Shown here piece after piece: positions 1 through 7,500 of a stretch of DNA of 64,000 bases. Position numbers and translations under genes: made by a program. Each line of letters begins with the position of its first letter. The stretch's first letter is position 1. The notes beneath the pieces were generated by a model, which was not told the DNA's origin, did no database searches, and saw only the letters and a list, made by a program, of their open reading frames with translations. Origin of the DNA: Pontibacter cellulosilyticus (GTDB lineage: Bacteria > Bacteroidota > Bacteroidia > Cytophagales > Hymenobacteraceae); contig NZ_JACRVF010000001.1 in NCBI RefSeq assembly GCF_014306105.1, forward strand, positions 1,070,413 through 1,134,412, written 5' to 3'.

Positions 1-486
1 CCTGTAATCTTTATGGAGTCGGAGCAGATGTACGGCGACAAAGGCGAAGTGCCTGAAGAAGAATACCTGATTCCAATCGGTGTTGCCGATATCAAACGCG
101 AAGGTTCTGATGTAACCATCGTGTCATTTGGCAAGATGATGAAAGTGGCGCTTGCTGCTGCAGAAGAATTGGCAAAAGACGGTATCGAAGCTGAGGTTAT
201 CGACCTGCGTACAGTTCGCCCAATCGACTATAAAACACTTATCGAGTCTGTAAAGAAGACCAACCGCATGGTGGTGGTTGAGGAAGCATGGCCACTGGCT
301 TCTATCTCTGCAGAACTTGCTTACCATATCCAGAGCAATGCATTCGATTACATGGATGCACCGGTAAAACGTGTAACTTGCCGCGACGTGCCGCTTCCGT
401 ATGCTCCTACGCTTATCGAGGCATCTTTGCCAAACGTAGAGCGCACCATCGATGCTGTAAAAAAAGTAATGTATAAAAACGCTTAA
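1..486 (+). CDS. pdhB: Pyruvate dehydrogenase E1 component, beta subunit (C-terminal part)
   Basis: The frame is open from the first base, so the gene is cut by the window edge and only about 161 C-terminal residues are visible. They form the transketolase C-terminal domain of the E1 beta subunit, with the run VEEAWPLASIS and the ending DVPLPYAP that are typical of bacterial PdhB. The alpha2beta2 E1 enzyme decarboxylates pyruvate with thiamine diphosphate and passes the acetyl group to lipoyl-E2. The beta C-terminal domain helps shape the site that receives the lipoyl arm. The catalytic N-terminal half lies outside the window. The gene ends 22 bases before a strong bidirectional terminator. 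A branched-chain 2-oxoacid dehydrogenase beta subunit is the main alternative. Confidence 0.88.
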   Translation, partial: PVIFMESEQMYGDKGEVPEEEYLIPIGVADIKREGSDVTIVSFGKMMKVALAAAEELAKDGIEAEVIDLRTVRPIDYKTLIESVKKTNRMVVVEEAWPLASISAELAYHIQSNAFDYMDAPVKRVTCRDVPLPYAPTLIEASLPNVERTIDAVKKVMYKNA

Positions 487-507
487 GCGTTGCTTTGAAT
501 CCTGATA

Positions 508-538
508 AAAAAGGCGACCTAACTAGGGTCGCCTTTTT
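508..538. terminator. Bidirectional intrinsic terminator between pdhB and the BrkB-family gene
   Basis: A perfect 12-bp stem (508-519 with 527-538) has a 7-nt loop and an A tract on one side mirrored by a T tract on the other. It therefore works for both convergent genes. The stop codon of the minus-strand membrane protein (519-521) lies at the edge of the stem. Confidence 0.85.
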
Positions 539-1475
539 CTTTTTGCTTTACTTCCACTTTACCTGTGTCTGTGTCTGTTTCAACCTCTTTTACCTTCACT
601 TTCACAGCGTGTTCCTCCGGTAAAATGCCCTTGTCGTGCTCTCTGGAGTATACTTGAGTAAACTCAGCACCCAATAGAAAAATAATAGAAGTGTAGTATA
701 CCCAGACCAGTATAAGCACCAATGAGCCTGCTGCCCCATACGTATCAGCAAGTGGGTCATGCTGAAAGTATAGCGTAAGGATAAACTTACCTATCACAAA
801 AAGCACAGCTGTTACTGTAGCTCCCACCCATACATTGTGCCATTTAATTTTAGCATCGGGCAGTACTTTAAAAATAGCCGCAAAAATGACAATACTAATT
901 AGAATAGAAACGAATATGTTACCAATGGTAACAAGGTAGACCGCAATGCCGGAAAGCTCTTGACGTAAGTAATCATAAATAACACCCAGCACCACATCTA
1001 CTGATAATGATACTAGCAACAGAAATCCCAAACTAACTACCATGGCTAGTGACAGTACGCGTGCCACAACAAGTTTTAGCCATGCTTTTTCAGGCTTAGC
1101 TTTTACCTCCCACATAGCGTTAAGAGAATCCTGAAGCGCTACAAAAACGGTTGTAGCTGTAAAGATCATGGTGGCAATGCCAACAATGGTGCCTATGGTT
1201 GTTGCCGGAGACTGGCTGGCGTTCTCGATAATATTCTGAAGCTGCACCGCACTGTTTCTGCCGATTACACCACCTATCTGATTCACCAGTTCACCGCGTA
1301 CAGCATCTTGCCCAAAAACAGACCCTGCAATCCGAATAGTAATGATAAGAACAGCCGGCAGCGAAAAAATAGTATAAAAGCCTATAATTGCGGCGTAGTC
1401 TAGTGGATTATCATCAATAAACTCCTTAAAAGTTTGCTTTGTTAACCTCCAGGTATACTTTAGCTTAGCATTCAT
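519..1475 (-). CDS. YihY/virulence factor BrkB family membrane protein
   Basis: 318 residues. The N-terminal DYAAIIGFYTIFSLPAVLI region and the later LVLILVWVYYTSIIFLLGAEFTQVY segment are family signatures. About six hydrophobic helices can be seen between residues 25 and 275. The last 35 residues are a charged cytoplasmic tail rich in Lys, Glu, Val and Thr. The family was once mislabelled RNase BN. Its members are inner-membrane proteins of uncertain function, and a transport role is only inferred. The gene stands alone and converges on pdhB. The ATG at 1473-1475 is the only good start near the first transmembrane segment. Confidence 0.85.
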   Translation of the reverse strand: MNAKLKYTWRLTKQTFKEFIDDNPLDYAAIIGFYTIFSLPAVLIITIRIAGSVFGQDAVRGELVNQIGGVIGRNSAVQLQNIIENASQSPATTIGTIVGIATMIFTATTVFVALQDSLNAMWEVKAKPEKAWLKLVVARVLSLAMVVSLGFLLLVSLSVDVVLGVIYDYLRQELSGIAVYLVTIGNIFVSILISIVIFAAIFKVLPDAKIKWHNVWVGATVTAVLFVIGKFILTLYFQHDPLADTYGAAGSLVLILVWVYYTSIIFLLGAEFTQVYSREHDKGILPEEHAVKVKVKEVETDTDTGKVEVKQKEKGDPS

Positions 1476-1617
1476 GCACGTTTATTTTATAGCTTTGTTG
1501 GCTCCAATAACTGTGAGTACAGCCTTACTTCGCCATTTTGCTTTAACTATTGCACTATCATACGGCACAAGAACGTCTTCTGATATAAATGTATATCTAT
1601 AAAAGGTGAGTTGGAGT

Positions 1618-2292
1618 TTAATCAAACCACACTGATACCTCTTCCAGCGGCTTTCGCTTCAGATCAGGCACCTGCACATCTGCGGCAGGATAGCCTACTG
1701 GTAAGAGCAAGTATGGCCGTTCATTTGCAGGCCGGTTTAACAGTTTGCTAAGGAAGTTCATCGGACTTGGAGTATGTGTTAGCGTTACCAAACCTGCCTT
1801 GTGAATAGCTGATATCAGAAAACCGCAGGAAATGCCAACCGATTCGGCCACGTAGTAATTATTGCGTTTGCTACCATCCTCCTTCACATCATACACCTTT
1901 TTAAACACAATAATGAGCCATGGCGCCACCTCTAGGAAAGGCTTTTGCCAATCTGTACCTAGCGGTGCCAGGTCCTCCAGCCACTCCGGTGTCATGCGGC
2001 CATTATAGCTCTCATACTCTTCTTTTTCGGCGGCCTCTCTTATTTGCTTCTTTAGTTCCGGGTTAGAGACTACACAAAATGTCCAGGGCTGTTTGTGCGC
2101 ACCAGAAGGTGCCGTGGACGCCGTCATAACAATGTTTTCAATAACTTCACGCGGCACAGGCTTATCCGAAAACTCACGAACAGAACGGCGGCTGTCCATT
2201 AATCGGTAAAATTCTGTTGCCTTTGCACAGGTTTCTTCTGTAGAGAATTGCGCAGGATGGTAGGGTATAAATGGGAAAGAAGTGGTGGCCAT
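1618..2292 (-). CDS. FMN nitroreductase, iodotyrosine deiodinase-like
   Basis: 224 residues, the usual length of the nitroreductase fold. The FMN-binding RRSVREF motif is at residues 35-41 and APSGAHKQPW at 61-70. The lid region carries Glu92, Tyr96 and Lys117, spaced 4 and 21 residues apart. This is the spacing of the Glu-Tyr-Lys triad with which iodotyrosine deiodinase (IYD) grips the zwitterion of a halotyrosine. Bacterial IYD homologues are known, including one from the Bacteroidota species Haliscomenobacter hydrossis. By inference this is a reductive dehalogenase or a close relative rather than a general nitroreductase. A perfect inverted repeat abuts the start codon. The methyltransferase upstream on the same strand may share a transcript. 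Confidence 0.85.
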   Translation of the reverse strand: MATTSFPFIPYHPAQFSTEETCAKATEFYRLMDSRRSVREFSDKPVPREVIENIVMTASTAPSGAHKQPWTFCVVSNPELKKQIREAAEKEEYESYNGRMTPEWLEDLAPLGTDWQKPFLEVAPWLIIVFKKVYDVKEDGSKRNNYYVAESVGISCGFLISAIHKAGLVTLTHTPSPMNFLSKLLNRPANERPYLLLPVGYPAADVQVPDLKRKPLEEVSVWFD

Positions 2293-2339
2293 TAGCTATA
2301 CTTTTAGTCTTAAGTTAAAGCTACTAAAAGTATAGCTAA
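2292..2339 (-). promoter_or_regulatory. Perfect 16-bp inverted repeat abutting the nitroreductase start codon
   Basis: The arms 2292-2307 and 2324-2339 are perfect reverse complements with a 16-nt loop, and each contains the AAGTATA/TATACTT heptamer. The element fills most of the gap between the methyltransferase stop and the nitroreductase ATG, and one arm reaches the first base of that ATG. It could be a hairpin that hides the start codon, a repressor operator, or a terminator for the upstream gene. A clear T tract is lacking, so a terminator is less likely. Confidence 0.6.
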
Positions 2340-2355
2340 ATTTCCTAACCTTGTT

Positions 2356-3066
2356 TTATTGAGGTAAAGTGAGCTTTGCAAGGTAATTTCCCATATCTCC
2401 CTCATATAGCACCTCAAAAGTATAGCCATGTTTGTTGGCGTAATCCTCAAGTATAGCAGGATCAATAAAAAGCCAATCGAACCAACCGCTTTCCTGCTCT
2501 TTATACTTCATGTTATACTTTACCTCTCCGTAGTAGCCAGCATTCAGGTCCAGTACTACAGAGCCATCTTCATCTTCATACATGTACAGGATGTCAGATG
2601 ATTCGAGCAGGATCTGGCCATCAGGGCTAAGCAGGCTTTTGGTATGCTCCAGGAAACGATCCAAACCATGAAGCGTGCTGGCAATGCCAATACCATTCAT
2701 CAACAGCAGCAGCGTGTCATACTTGCCTGTAACATCAAATATATTTTGATTAAGCACCTGCTTTACACCCTGCTGTCGCATTGCGTTTGCGGCACCCTCC
2801 GATATATCGAGTGCAGTAACATCAAAACCTTGCTTTTGGAGGGTAAGCGCATGGCAACCAGCTCCGGCACCTATGTCCAGCACCCGGCCCTTGCATTCCT
2901 GCAGCGCAACTTGCTCCATCTCCGGCATTTCAGACTCATCCCGAAACAGGTATGCTACAGGTATGAAATCATCATCGGCCAGGTTACTCTCAACAGTAAT
3001 TTCAGCATTTTTCTCCCCTGCCAGATAATCAGATACTGCAAGGCCAATTGGGTCGTTATTAATCAT
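2356..3066 (-). CDS. Class I SAM-dependent methyltransferase
   Basis: 236 residues. The glycine-rich SAM motif I, VLDIGAGAGCHA, is near residues 65-76, followed by the acidic strand FDVTALDIS that binds the ribose hydroxyls. The pattern LLLLMNGIG stands where motif IV is expected. No substrate-specific domain is recognisable, so the acceptor is unknown. Small-molecule methylation is likely given the length. The gene lies upstream of the deiodinase-like enzyme on the same strand, and the two may be co-transcribed through the intervening inverted repeat. The start at 3064-3066 leaves a short acidic leader before the fold begins. Confidence 0.8.
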   Translation of the reverse strand: MINNDPIGLAVSDYLAGEKNAEITVESNLADDDFIPVAYLFRDESEMPEMEQVALQECKGRVLDIGAGAGCHALTLQKQGFDVTALDISEGAANAMRQQGVKQVLNQNIFDVTGKYDTLLLLMNGIGIASTLHGLDRFLEHTKSLLSPDGQILLESSDILYMYEDEDGSVVLDLNAGYYGEVKYNMKYKEQESGWFDWLFIDPAILEDYANKHGYTFEVLYEGDMGNYLAKLTLPQ

Positions 3067-3209
3067 ATTGTGGTGTTTCTACTGCAAAGTAACATACAAA
3101 TTGTGTATTAAGAAATACAGTTTTGAACTAAACCAATTATATACAATTATCTATACTTATAAATAAACTTATTAATCAATCACTTACATCACAATGTCAA
3201 AAAAACATT

Positions 3210-3240
3210 GTTGCATTAATCAAAAAAATCACTAGCTTTA
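3210..3240 (+). promoter_or_regulatory. Putative Bacteroidota promoter of the DinB-family gene
   Basis: GTTG (3210-3213), a 19-base spacer and TAGCTTTA (3233-3240) match the TTTG-N19-TAnnTTTG consensus at all but one position in each box. The start codon follows 20 bases later. Confidence 0.4.
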
Positions 3241-3259
3241 GCCGTAGTATGTAACTTTA

Positions 3260-3841
3260 ATGCCTATGAATACAGCAGCCTACAGCCATATTGAACTTAT
3301 GAACCCAAAACTGGAAATTAAGTACCTTAGCCTGGAGACTTCCCGAAATCGTTTGCTGGATGAACTGGAGGGGCTTGACGATGAGTTGCTGAACACACCT
3401 CCGGCTGCTAAAAAATGGTCTATAAACCAGATAATTTACCACCTAGTGGAAGTTGAGAAGGCTACAACAGGCTACATCAGCAATAAGCTACAGAAAAAAG
3501 ATAGCCTGCGCTCTTCCGGTTTCTCTAATATTTTAAACTCGCTTTTGTTGAAACTAGCGCTGCGATCTGGCCGAAAATTTAAGGCACCTGCTGTGGTGGC
3601 GGATGTTCCGGAAACAGCCAACCTATTTAAACTGCGCCAACAGTGGGATACTACACGCTACAAGTTAGAAGATGTGCTAAACGAGGTTCCTGCGCATTTA
3701 ATGGATAAATGTTTATTTAAGCATCCGTATGCCGGTCCTCTTTCTATTACACAAACACTCTCCTTCCTGCAAGACCATTTTACCCACCACGAACGTCAGA
3801 TACAGCAAATCAAGAAACATCTAACCAAGTTACCTGCTTAG
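3260..3841 (+). CDS. DinB-like domain protein (four-helix bundle)
   Basis: 193 residues. The KKWSINQIIYHLVEVE segment near residues 50-65 and the C-terminal FLQDHFTHHERQIQQI segment fit the DinB/DfsB-like bundle. The histidines in these two segments usually form a three-histidine metal site. Family members include bacillithiol-dependent transferases and many proteins of unknown function. The ATG at 3260 follows a plausible promoter. A second ATG at 3299 would remove 13 residues that are not needed for the fold. The gene stands alone and diverges from the methyltransferase gene. Confidence 0.75.
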   Translation: MPMNTAAYSHIELMNPKLEIKYLSLETSRNRLLDELEGLDDELLNTPPAAKKWSINQIIYHLVEVEKATTGYISNKLQKKDSLRSSGFSNILNSLLLKLALRSGRKFKAPAVVADVPETANLFKLRQQWDTTRYKLEDVLNEVPAHLMDKCLFKHPYAGPLSITQTLSFLQDHFTHHERQIQQIKKHLTKLPA

Positions 3842-4066
3842 GCCTGCGTTTCCTATACTATTTCTCCTGCCTATCTGTAGTTAAGCTGCTCTATAGCCAT
3901 TAGCTTTAATTACGCTTTTACCACTACTTATTCATTAATTATATCTGGAGTATTCTTGATGTAACTGTTCTGGCTGCTACACCTATTGGTGGCCATGCGA
4001 CAACACTTTTCCTGATTTCTCTTCCTTGATAACAAAAAGCCGTTATCTTTACAGATAGCTTAACCC

Positions 4067-4088
4067 ATATACTTTGTAAGAAGTATAT
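4067..4088 (+). promoter_or_regulatory. Short inverted repeat made of the AAGTATA heptamer upstream of the MaoC gene
   Basis: ATATACTT (4067-4074) and AAGTATAT (4081-4088) are perfect 8-bp arms around 6 nt, 40 bases before the start of the hydratase gene. It could be an operator or a leader hairpin. No consensus promoter was found beside it. Confidence 0.4.
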
Positions 4089-4128
4089 TACCACCAACAC
4101 TCCTAACAAACAACAAACGAACTATAAC

Positions 4129-4596
4129 ATGAGCAAATTAACCATCACAAGCTTCGATGATTTTGCGAAGTATGAAGGGGAAGAACTTGGCGTTTCGGAT
4201 TACCATACCATTACTCAGGTCCAGATACAGAAATTTGCCGATGCCACTCTGGACCACCAGTGGATTCACCTGGACCAGGAGCGCGCAAAAACAGAGTCTC
4301 CTTTTGGTAACACCATTGCGCACGGTTACCTAACGGTTTCGCTTCTGCCTTACCTCTGGTCGCAGATTATTGAAATCAAGAACCTTAAGATGCAGGTAAA
4401 CTATGGCATGGAAGAACTTCGTTTTAACCAGCCTGTTTTAGTAGACGGAGCTATCCGTTTAAGGGCAAAATTACTCTCGCTTAAAAACCTTAGAGGTATA
4501 GCCAAGGCCCAAATAGAAGTTGTGATGGAGATTAAAGATAATAAAAAGCCTGCCTTTAATGGCGTAGTAACTTTCCTGTATCACTTTAACGATTAA
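4129..4596 (+). CDS. MaoC-family (R)-specific enoyl-CoA hydratase
   Basis: 155 residues, a single hot-dog domain. The hydratase motif runs from about residue 38 to 65: ADATLDHQWIHLD, then SPFGNTIAHGYL, with the catalytic Asp and His in the first part and the conserved glycine in the second. Such enzymes hydrate trans-2-enoyl-CoA to the (R)-3-hydroxy form, linking beta-oxidation to other uses of the intermediates. Single-domain members often occur alone, as here. A very strong terminator follows 15 bases after the stop. The exact acyl chain preference cannot be read from the sequence. Confidence 0.85.
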   Translation: MSKLTITSFDDFAKYEGEELGVSDYHTITQVQIQKFADATLDHQWIHLDQERAKTESPFGNTIAHGYLTVSLLPYLWSQIIEIKNLKMQVNYGMEELRFNQPVLVDGAIRLRAKLLSLKNLRGIAKAQIEVVMEIKDNKKPAFNGVVTFLYHFND

Positions 4597-4610
4597 TTAA
4601 CTTTGGAATA

Positions 4611-4660
4611 ACCAAACAGCAGCGGCTCTTCAACCTAATGAAGAGCCGCTGCTGTTTGGT
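4611..4660. terminator. Long perfect-stem terminator between the MaoC and hydrophilic-protein genes
   Basis: A 22-bp perfect stem (4611-4632 with 4639-4660) has a 6-nt loop. It sits between two convergent genes and can serve both. The CAGCAGCGGC core of its left arm recurs in the terminator at 12838. Confidence 0.8.
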
Positions 4661-4677
4661 GTTAATAATTTATTCTA

Positions 4678-4935
4678 TTATTTACCAGTTTGGCTTTTGC
4701 CACCTTGTCCGGTTTTCTCTCCTCCACTTTCAGAGCCAGTACGGTTATTCTTGTCTTTAGCGTTCCAGGATCCCTGCCCCTGCTGCTGGCTAGCTGTTGC
4801 TTTTGTGCCTTCTGTGCCTAAATCCACTGCGCCTTTATAGTTTGCTGTATTTGATGCGTTTTTAGGTACATGGGTAGCGTTTGCATTGCTTTCTGGTTTG
4901 TTTCCTTTTTGCTCGTTATTCTTGTTATCAGCCAT
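4678..4935 (-). CDS. Small, strongly hydrophilic low-complexity protein
   Basis: 85 residues from the ATG at 4933-4935 (MADNKNNEQKG). An upstream ATG at 4962 would add nine unconvincing residues. The protein is rich in Gly, Asn, Lys, Gln, Ser and Thr and has almost no hydrophobic residues, no Cys and no signal peptide, so it is expected to be disordered. This composition recalls hydrophilin-like or stress-induced small proteins, but no family is recognised. The frame is intact, and its stop lies 17 bases from a shared terminator, which supports a real gene. Confidence 0.6.
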   Translation of the reverse strand: MADNKNNEQKGNKPESNANATHVPKNASNTANYKGAVDLGTEGTKATASQQQGQGSWNAKDKNNRTGSESGGEKTGQGGKSQTGK

Positions 4936-5184
4936 TGCTTTATACTTTAAGTTCGAAATCATATTCCTGCAAACAAGCAGGTACTCTTAAAGTACGCCCT
5001 TAGCTGCCGGAGGTTTTTCAACAGCACTTTCTAACAGAGCAGTTCTCTACAAGCACAAAGCATAAACCCTTTCCTTTTAAAGCCATTTCAAGTTAAAAAA
5101 GACAAAGTATAGCTTATAACCAGAAACAGTTAGTAAATTAGTAGAGTACGATACATCGCATAACCGAGCGCTGAACTTTGCCCC

Positions 5185-6090
5185 ATGCTATCACACCGCC
5201 ACGAAATTTTCTTTGAGGTTGCCCGTGAACTGAGCTTTACAAAAGCCAGCCAGAGCCTTTACATCAGCCAATCGGCCATCAGCAAGCATGTTAAGGCCCT
5301 GGAAGAACACTACAAAGTAGGCTTGTTTGAGCGCCATGGCAATACCGTCAGCCTGACACCTGCCGGCAACCTGCTATACCAGAAAATACTTGCTGCCAGG
5401 CAACTGCAGCACCAGCTCTACGAAGATTTTAAGCGTGTCAGCACCGACTTTTCGCCACAAGTACGGATGGTGATCGGCTCCAGCACCACGATCTCCTTGT
5501 ATGTGCTTCCTCCCCTGCTCTCAATGTATTTGCAACAGCACGAAAACGTACAGATAACGCTTAAAAATCGTAACAGTGAGAATATCCTCAAGGCTCTGTT
5601 GGATCATGAAATTGACTTAGGTATTATAGAGGGTTTGACGAAGATGAGCAATGTGAGCTACACTCCTTTTATTACAGACGAAGTAATAGCTGTATGCTCT
5701 TCTCAAAGCCCTTTAGCTGGTCAAACGCTGCAGTTAAACGACCTTTATGCTTTGCCACTTGCCTTGCGTGAACATGGCTCCGGCACGCTGGAATCGCTGG
5801 AGGATGCGCTGAAAAAGAAAGGAATTAAGCTGATTGATCTGCCTGTAAAAATAAGACTGGGAGGAACCGAAGCCTTGAAAAACTTTGTGCGAGCCGACAC
5901 CTGCCTTTCGTTTTTGCCAAGGCCGGCTGTACGCAAAGAACTGGAAACCGGAGAACTGGTTGAAGTGCCTGTAGGCGGCCTGCACATAAAAAGAGCTTTC
6001 CATTTTATACAGCGCAAAGGCACTGAAAGCGATATACTGCACAAAAATTTCATCCGATTCATCAAACGAGAGTATTCCAAAATGGAATAG
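5185..6090 (+). CDS. LysR-family transcriptional regulator
   Basis: 301 residues. The N-terminal winged helix-turn-helix spans about residues 1-60 (FFEVARELSFTKASQSLYISQSAISKHV), with the typical LFERHGNTVSLTPAG wing. Residues 90-300 form the type 2 periplasmic-binding-like effector domain, with the DLGIIEG strand near residue 150. It is most like the CysB/CysL/YeiE branch. It lies 77 bases upstream of threonine synthase in the same direction. A link to amino acid or sulfur metabolism is only suggested by this position. Confidence 0.9.
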   Translation: MLSHRHEIFFEVARELSFTKASQSLYISQSAISKHVKALEEHYKVGLFERHGNTVSLTPAGNLLYQKILAARQLQHQLYEDFKRVSTDFSPQVRMVIGSSTTISLYVLPPLLSMYLQQHENVQITLKNRNSENILKALLDHEIDLGIIEGLTKMSNVSYTPFITDEVIAVCSSQSPLAGQTLQLNDLYALPLALREHGSGTLESLEDALKKKGIKLIDLPVKIRLGGTEALKNFVRADTCLSFLPRPAVRKELETGELVEVPVGGLHIKRAFHFIQRKGTESDILHKNFIRFIKREYSKME

Positions 6091-6134
6091 CCCATTCCTA
6101 ATCTGCATTTGATTTCCTCATAGCATTAGCCCTA

Positions 6135-6165
6135 TTTGCCGTATATAAGTAGGTACTAATATTTG
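6135..6165 (+). promoter_or_regulatory. Putative promoter almost touching the thrC start codon
   Basis: TTTG (6135-6138), exactly 19 bases, then AATATTTG (6158-6165) match the Bacteroidota consensus except for one base. The ATG follows after two bases, so a transcript started here would be leaderless or begin inside the gene. Confidence 0.45.
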
Positions 6166-6167
6166 TT

Positions 6168-7367
6168 ATGGAATCCACTATTCAAACCCTCAGCCACATT
6201 GCCCACCTTACCTGTTCGGCATGTGGCAACAACCATTCTGCTTTTCAGCCACAGCTACTCTCAACATGCTGCCAGCTACCACTCGAGTCGCAGTACGAAA
6301 TTGCCGAGCCACTTTCTAAAAGTATACTTAGCGCGCGCCCTGCCACCATGTGGCGTTACCGCGAAATGTTACCCGTATTCTCCGACGAAAACATTGTGAG
6401 CCTGGGCGAAGGCTTTACCCCTATACTTACGCTTAACAACCTGGCACGGAAGTATAGCCTAAGCAACCTGCAGCTAAAAGACGAGGGGCAGAACCCAACC
6501 GGATCATTTAAAGCGCGCGGGTTAAGTATGGCTATTTCTAAAGCAAAAGAGTTTGAGACAGAAGGATGCATTATCCCTACTGCCGGTAACGCCGGGGTAG
6601 CCATGGCTGCCTACTGTGCGAAGGCCGGCATGAAAGCTGTAGTAGTGATGCCGCGCCATACGCCAAAGGCTTTTAAAGAAGAATGTTACTGGTATGGTGC
6701 CGATGTGCAACTGGTGGATGGCCTGATAAACGATTGCGCTGCCCGTGCAAAAGAACTGAACGCCGATGGAAGCTTACTCGATGTATCTACCCTGAAAGAG
6801 CCTTACCGCCTGGAGGGCAAAAAAACCATGGGCTACGAAATAGCCGAGCAACTAAACTGGAGTTTGCCTGATGTTATACTTTACCCTGCTGGTGGTGGCA
6901 CTGGTTTAATAGGCATCTGGAAAGCTTTTAAGGAAATGCAGCAGTTAGGCTGGCTGCCTAAAAGTATAAAACTGCCCCGTATGATTGCCGTGCAGGCCGC
7001 AAACTGCCAGCCGCTGGTAGAAACATACTTTGGCCACCAGGAGAACTGCAAAAACTACATTGGGAAACCTACTATAGCCAATGGCTTAGCTGTACCACGC
7101 CCATTAGGTGAGCACATGATGCTGCGTGTACTGCACGAATCCGGAGGTACAGCCCTGAGTATAACCGAACAGGAGATGCTGGAGGGACTGCAGGAACTCG
7201 GCAAAAAAGAAGGTTTATTCGTGGCTCCGGAAGGCGCCGCAGTATGGATGGCCGCCCGCAAATTGGTAGAAGCAGGAAAGATTGACCGTGATGAAAAAAT
7301 AATGCTTCTAAATACAGGATCAGGCCAAAAGTATATGGACAACGTGGAGGGGAAGTATAACCTGTAG
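6168..7367 (+). CDS. thrC: Threonine synthase
   Basis: 399 residues, a fold-type II PLP enzyme converting O-phosphohomoserine to threonine. PTGSFKARG carries the PLP lysine at residue 115. GNAGVA near residue 185 and the PAGGGTG loop bind the cofactor phosphate. The N-terminus holds a zinc-ribbon-like stretch (Cys16, Cys19, Cys34-Cys35), as in the shorter threonine synthase class. The C-terminal APEGAAVWMA fits the same class. The preceding LysR gene may control it. Diaminopropionate or other beta-eliminating enzymes of the fold are less likely given the N-terminal ribbon. Confidence 0.85.
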   Translation: MESTIQTLSHIAHLTCSACGNNHSAFQPQLLSTCCQLPLESQYEIAEPLSKSILSARPATMWRYREMLPVFSDENIVSLGEGFTPILTLNNLARKYSLSNLQLKDEGQNPTGSFKARGLSMAISKAKEFETEGCIIPTAGNAGVAMAAYCAKAGMKAVVVMPRHTPKAFKEECYWYGADVQLVDGLINDCAARAKELNADGSLLDVSTLKEPYRLEGKKTMGYEIAEQLNWSLPDVILYPAGGGTGLIGIWKAFKEMQQLGWLPKSIKLPRMIAVQAANCQPLVETYFGHQENCKNYIGKPTIANGLAVPRPLGEHMMLRVLHESGGTALSITEQEMLEGLQELGKKEGLFVAPEGAAVWMAARKLVEAGKIDRDEKIMLLNTGSGQKYMDNVEGKYNL

Positions 7368-7454
7368 AATTACAAGTTGTTAAGATTTTGACTTAGCTTG
7401 ACCAAAGTAGGCTTCGCTAAATTATTTTGCCTAAAATCACTATCCGGCATTACA

Positions 7455-7498
7455 GCAGCTAAGTATAAATGAGTATATTGATGCTCATACTTAGCTGC
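7455..7498 (+). promoter_or_regulatory. Hairpin ending two bases before the deacetylase start codon
   Basis: Arms 7455-7466 and 7487-7498 are a perfect 12-bp match and both contain the AAGTAT core. The ATG is at 7501. It might serve as a terminator for thrC or as a translation-controlling hairpin; no long T tract follows it. Confidence 0.5.
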
Positions 7499-7500
7499 AT

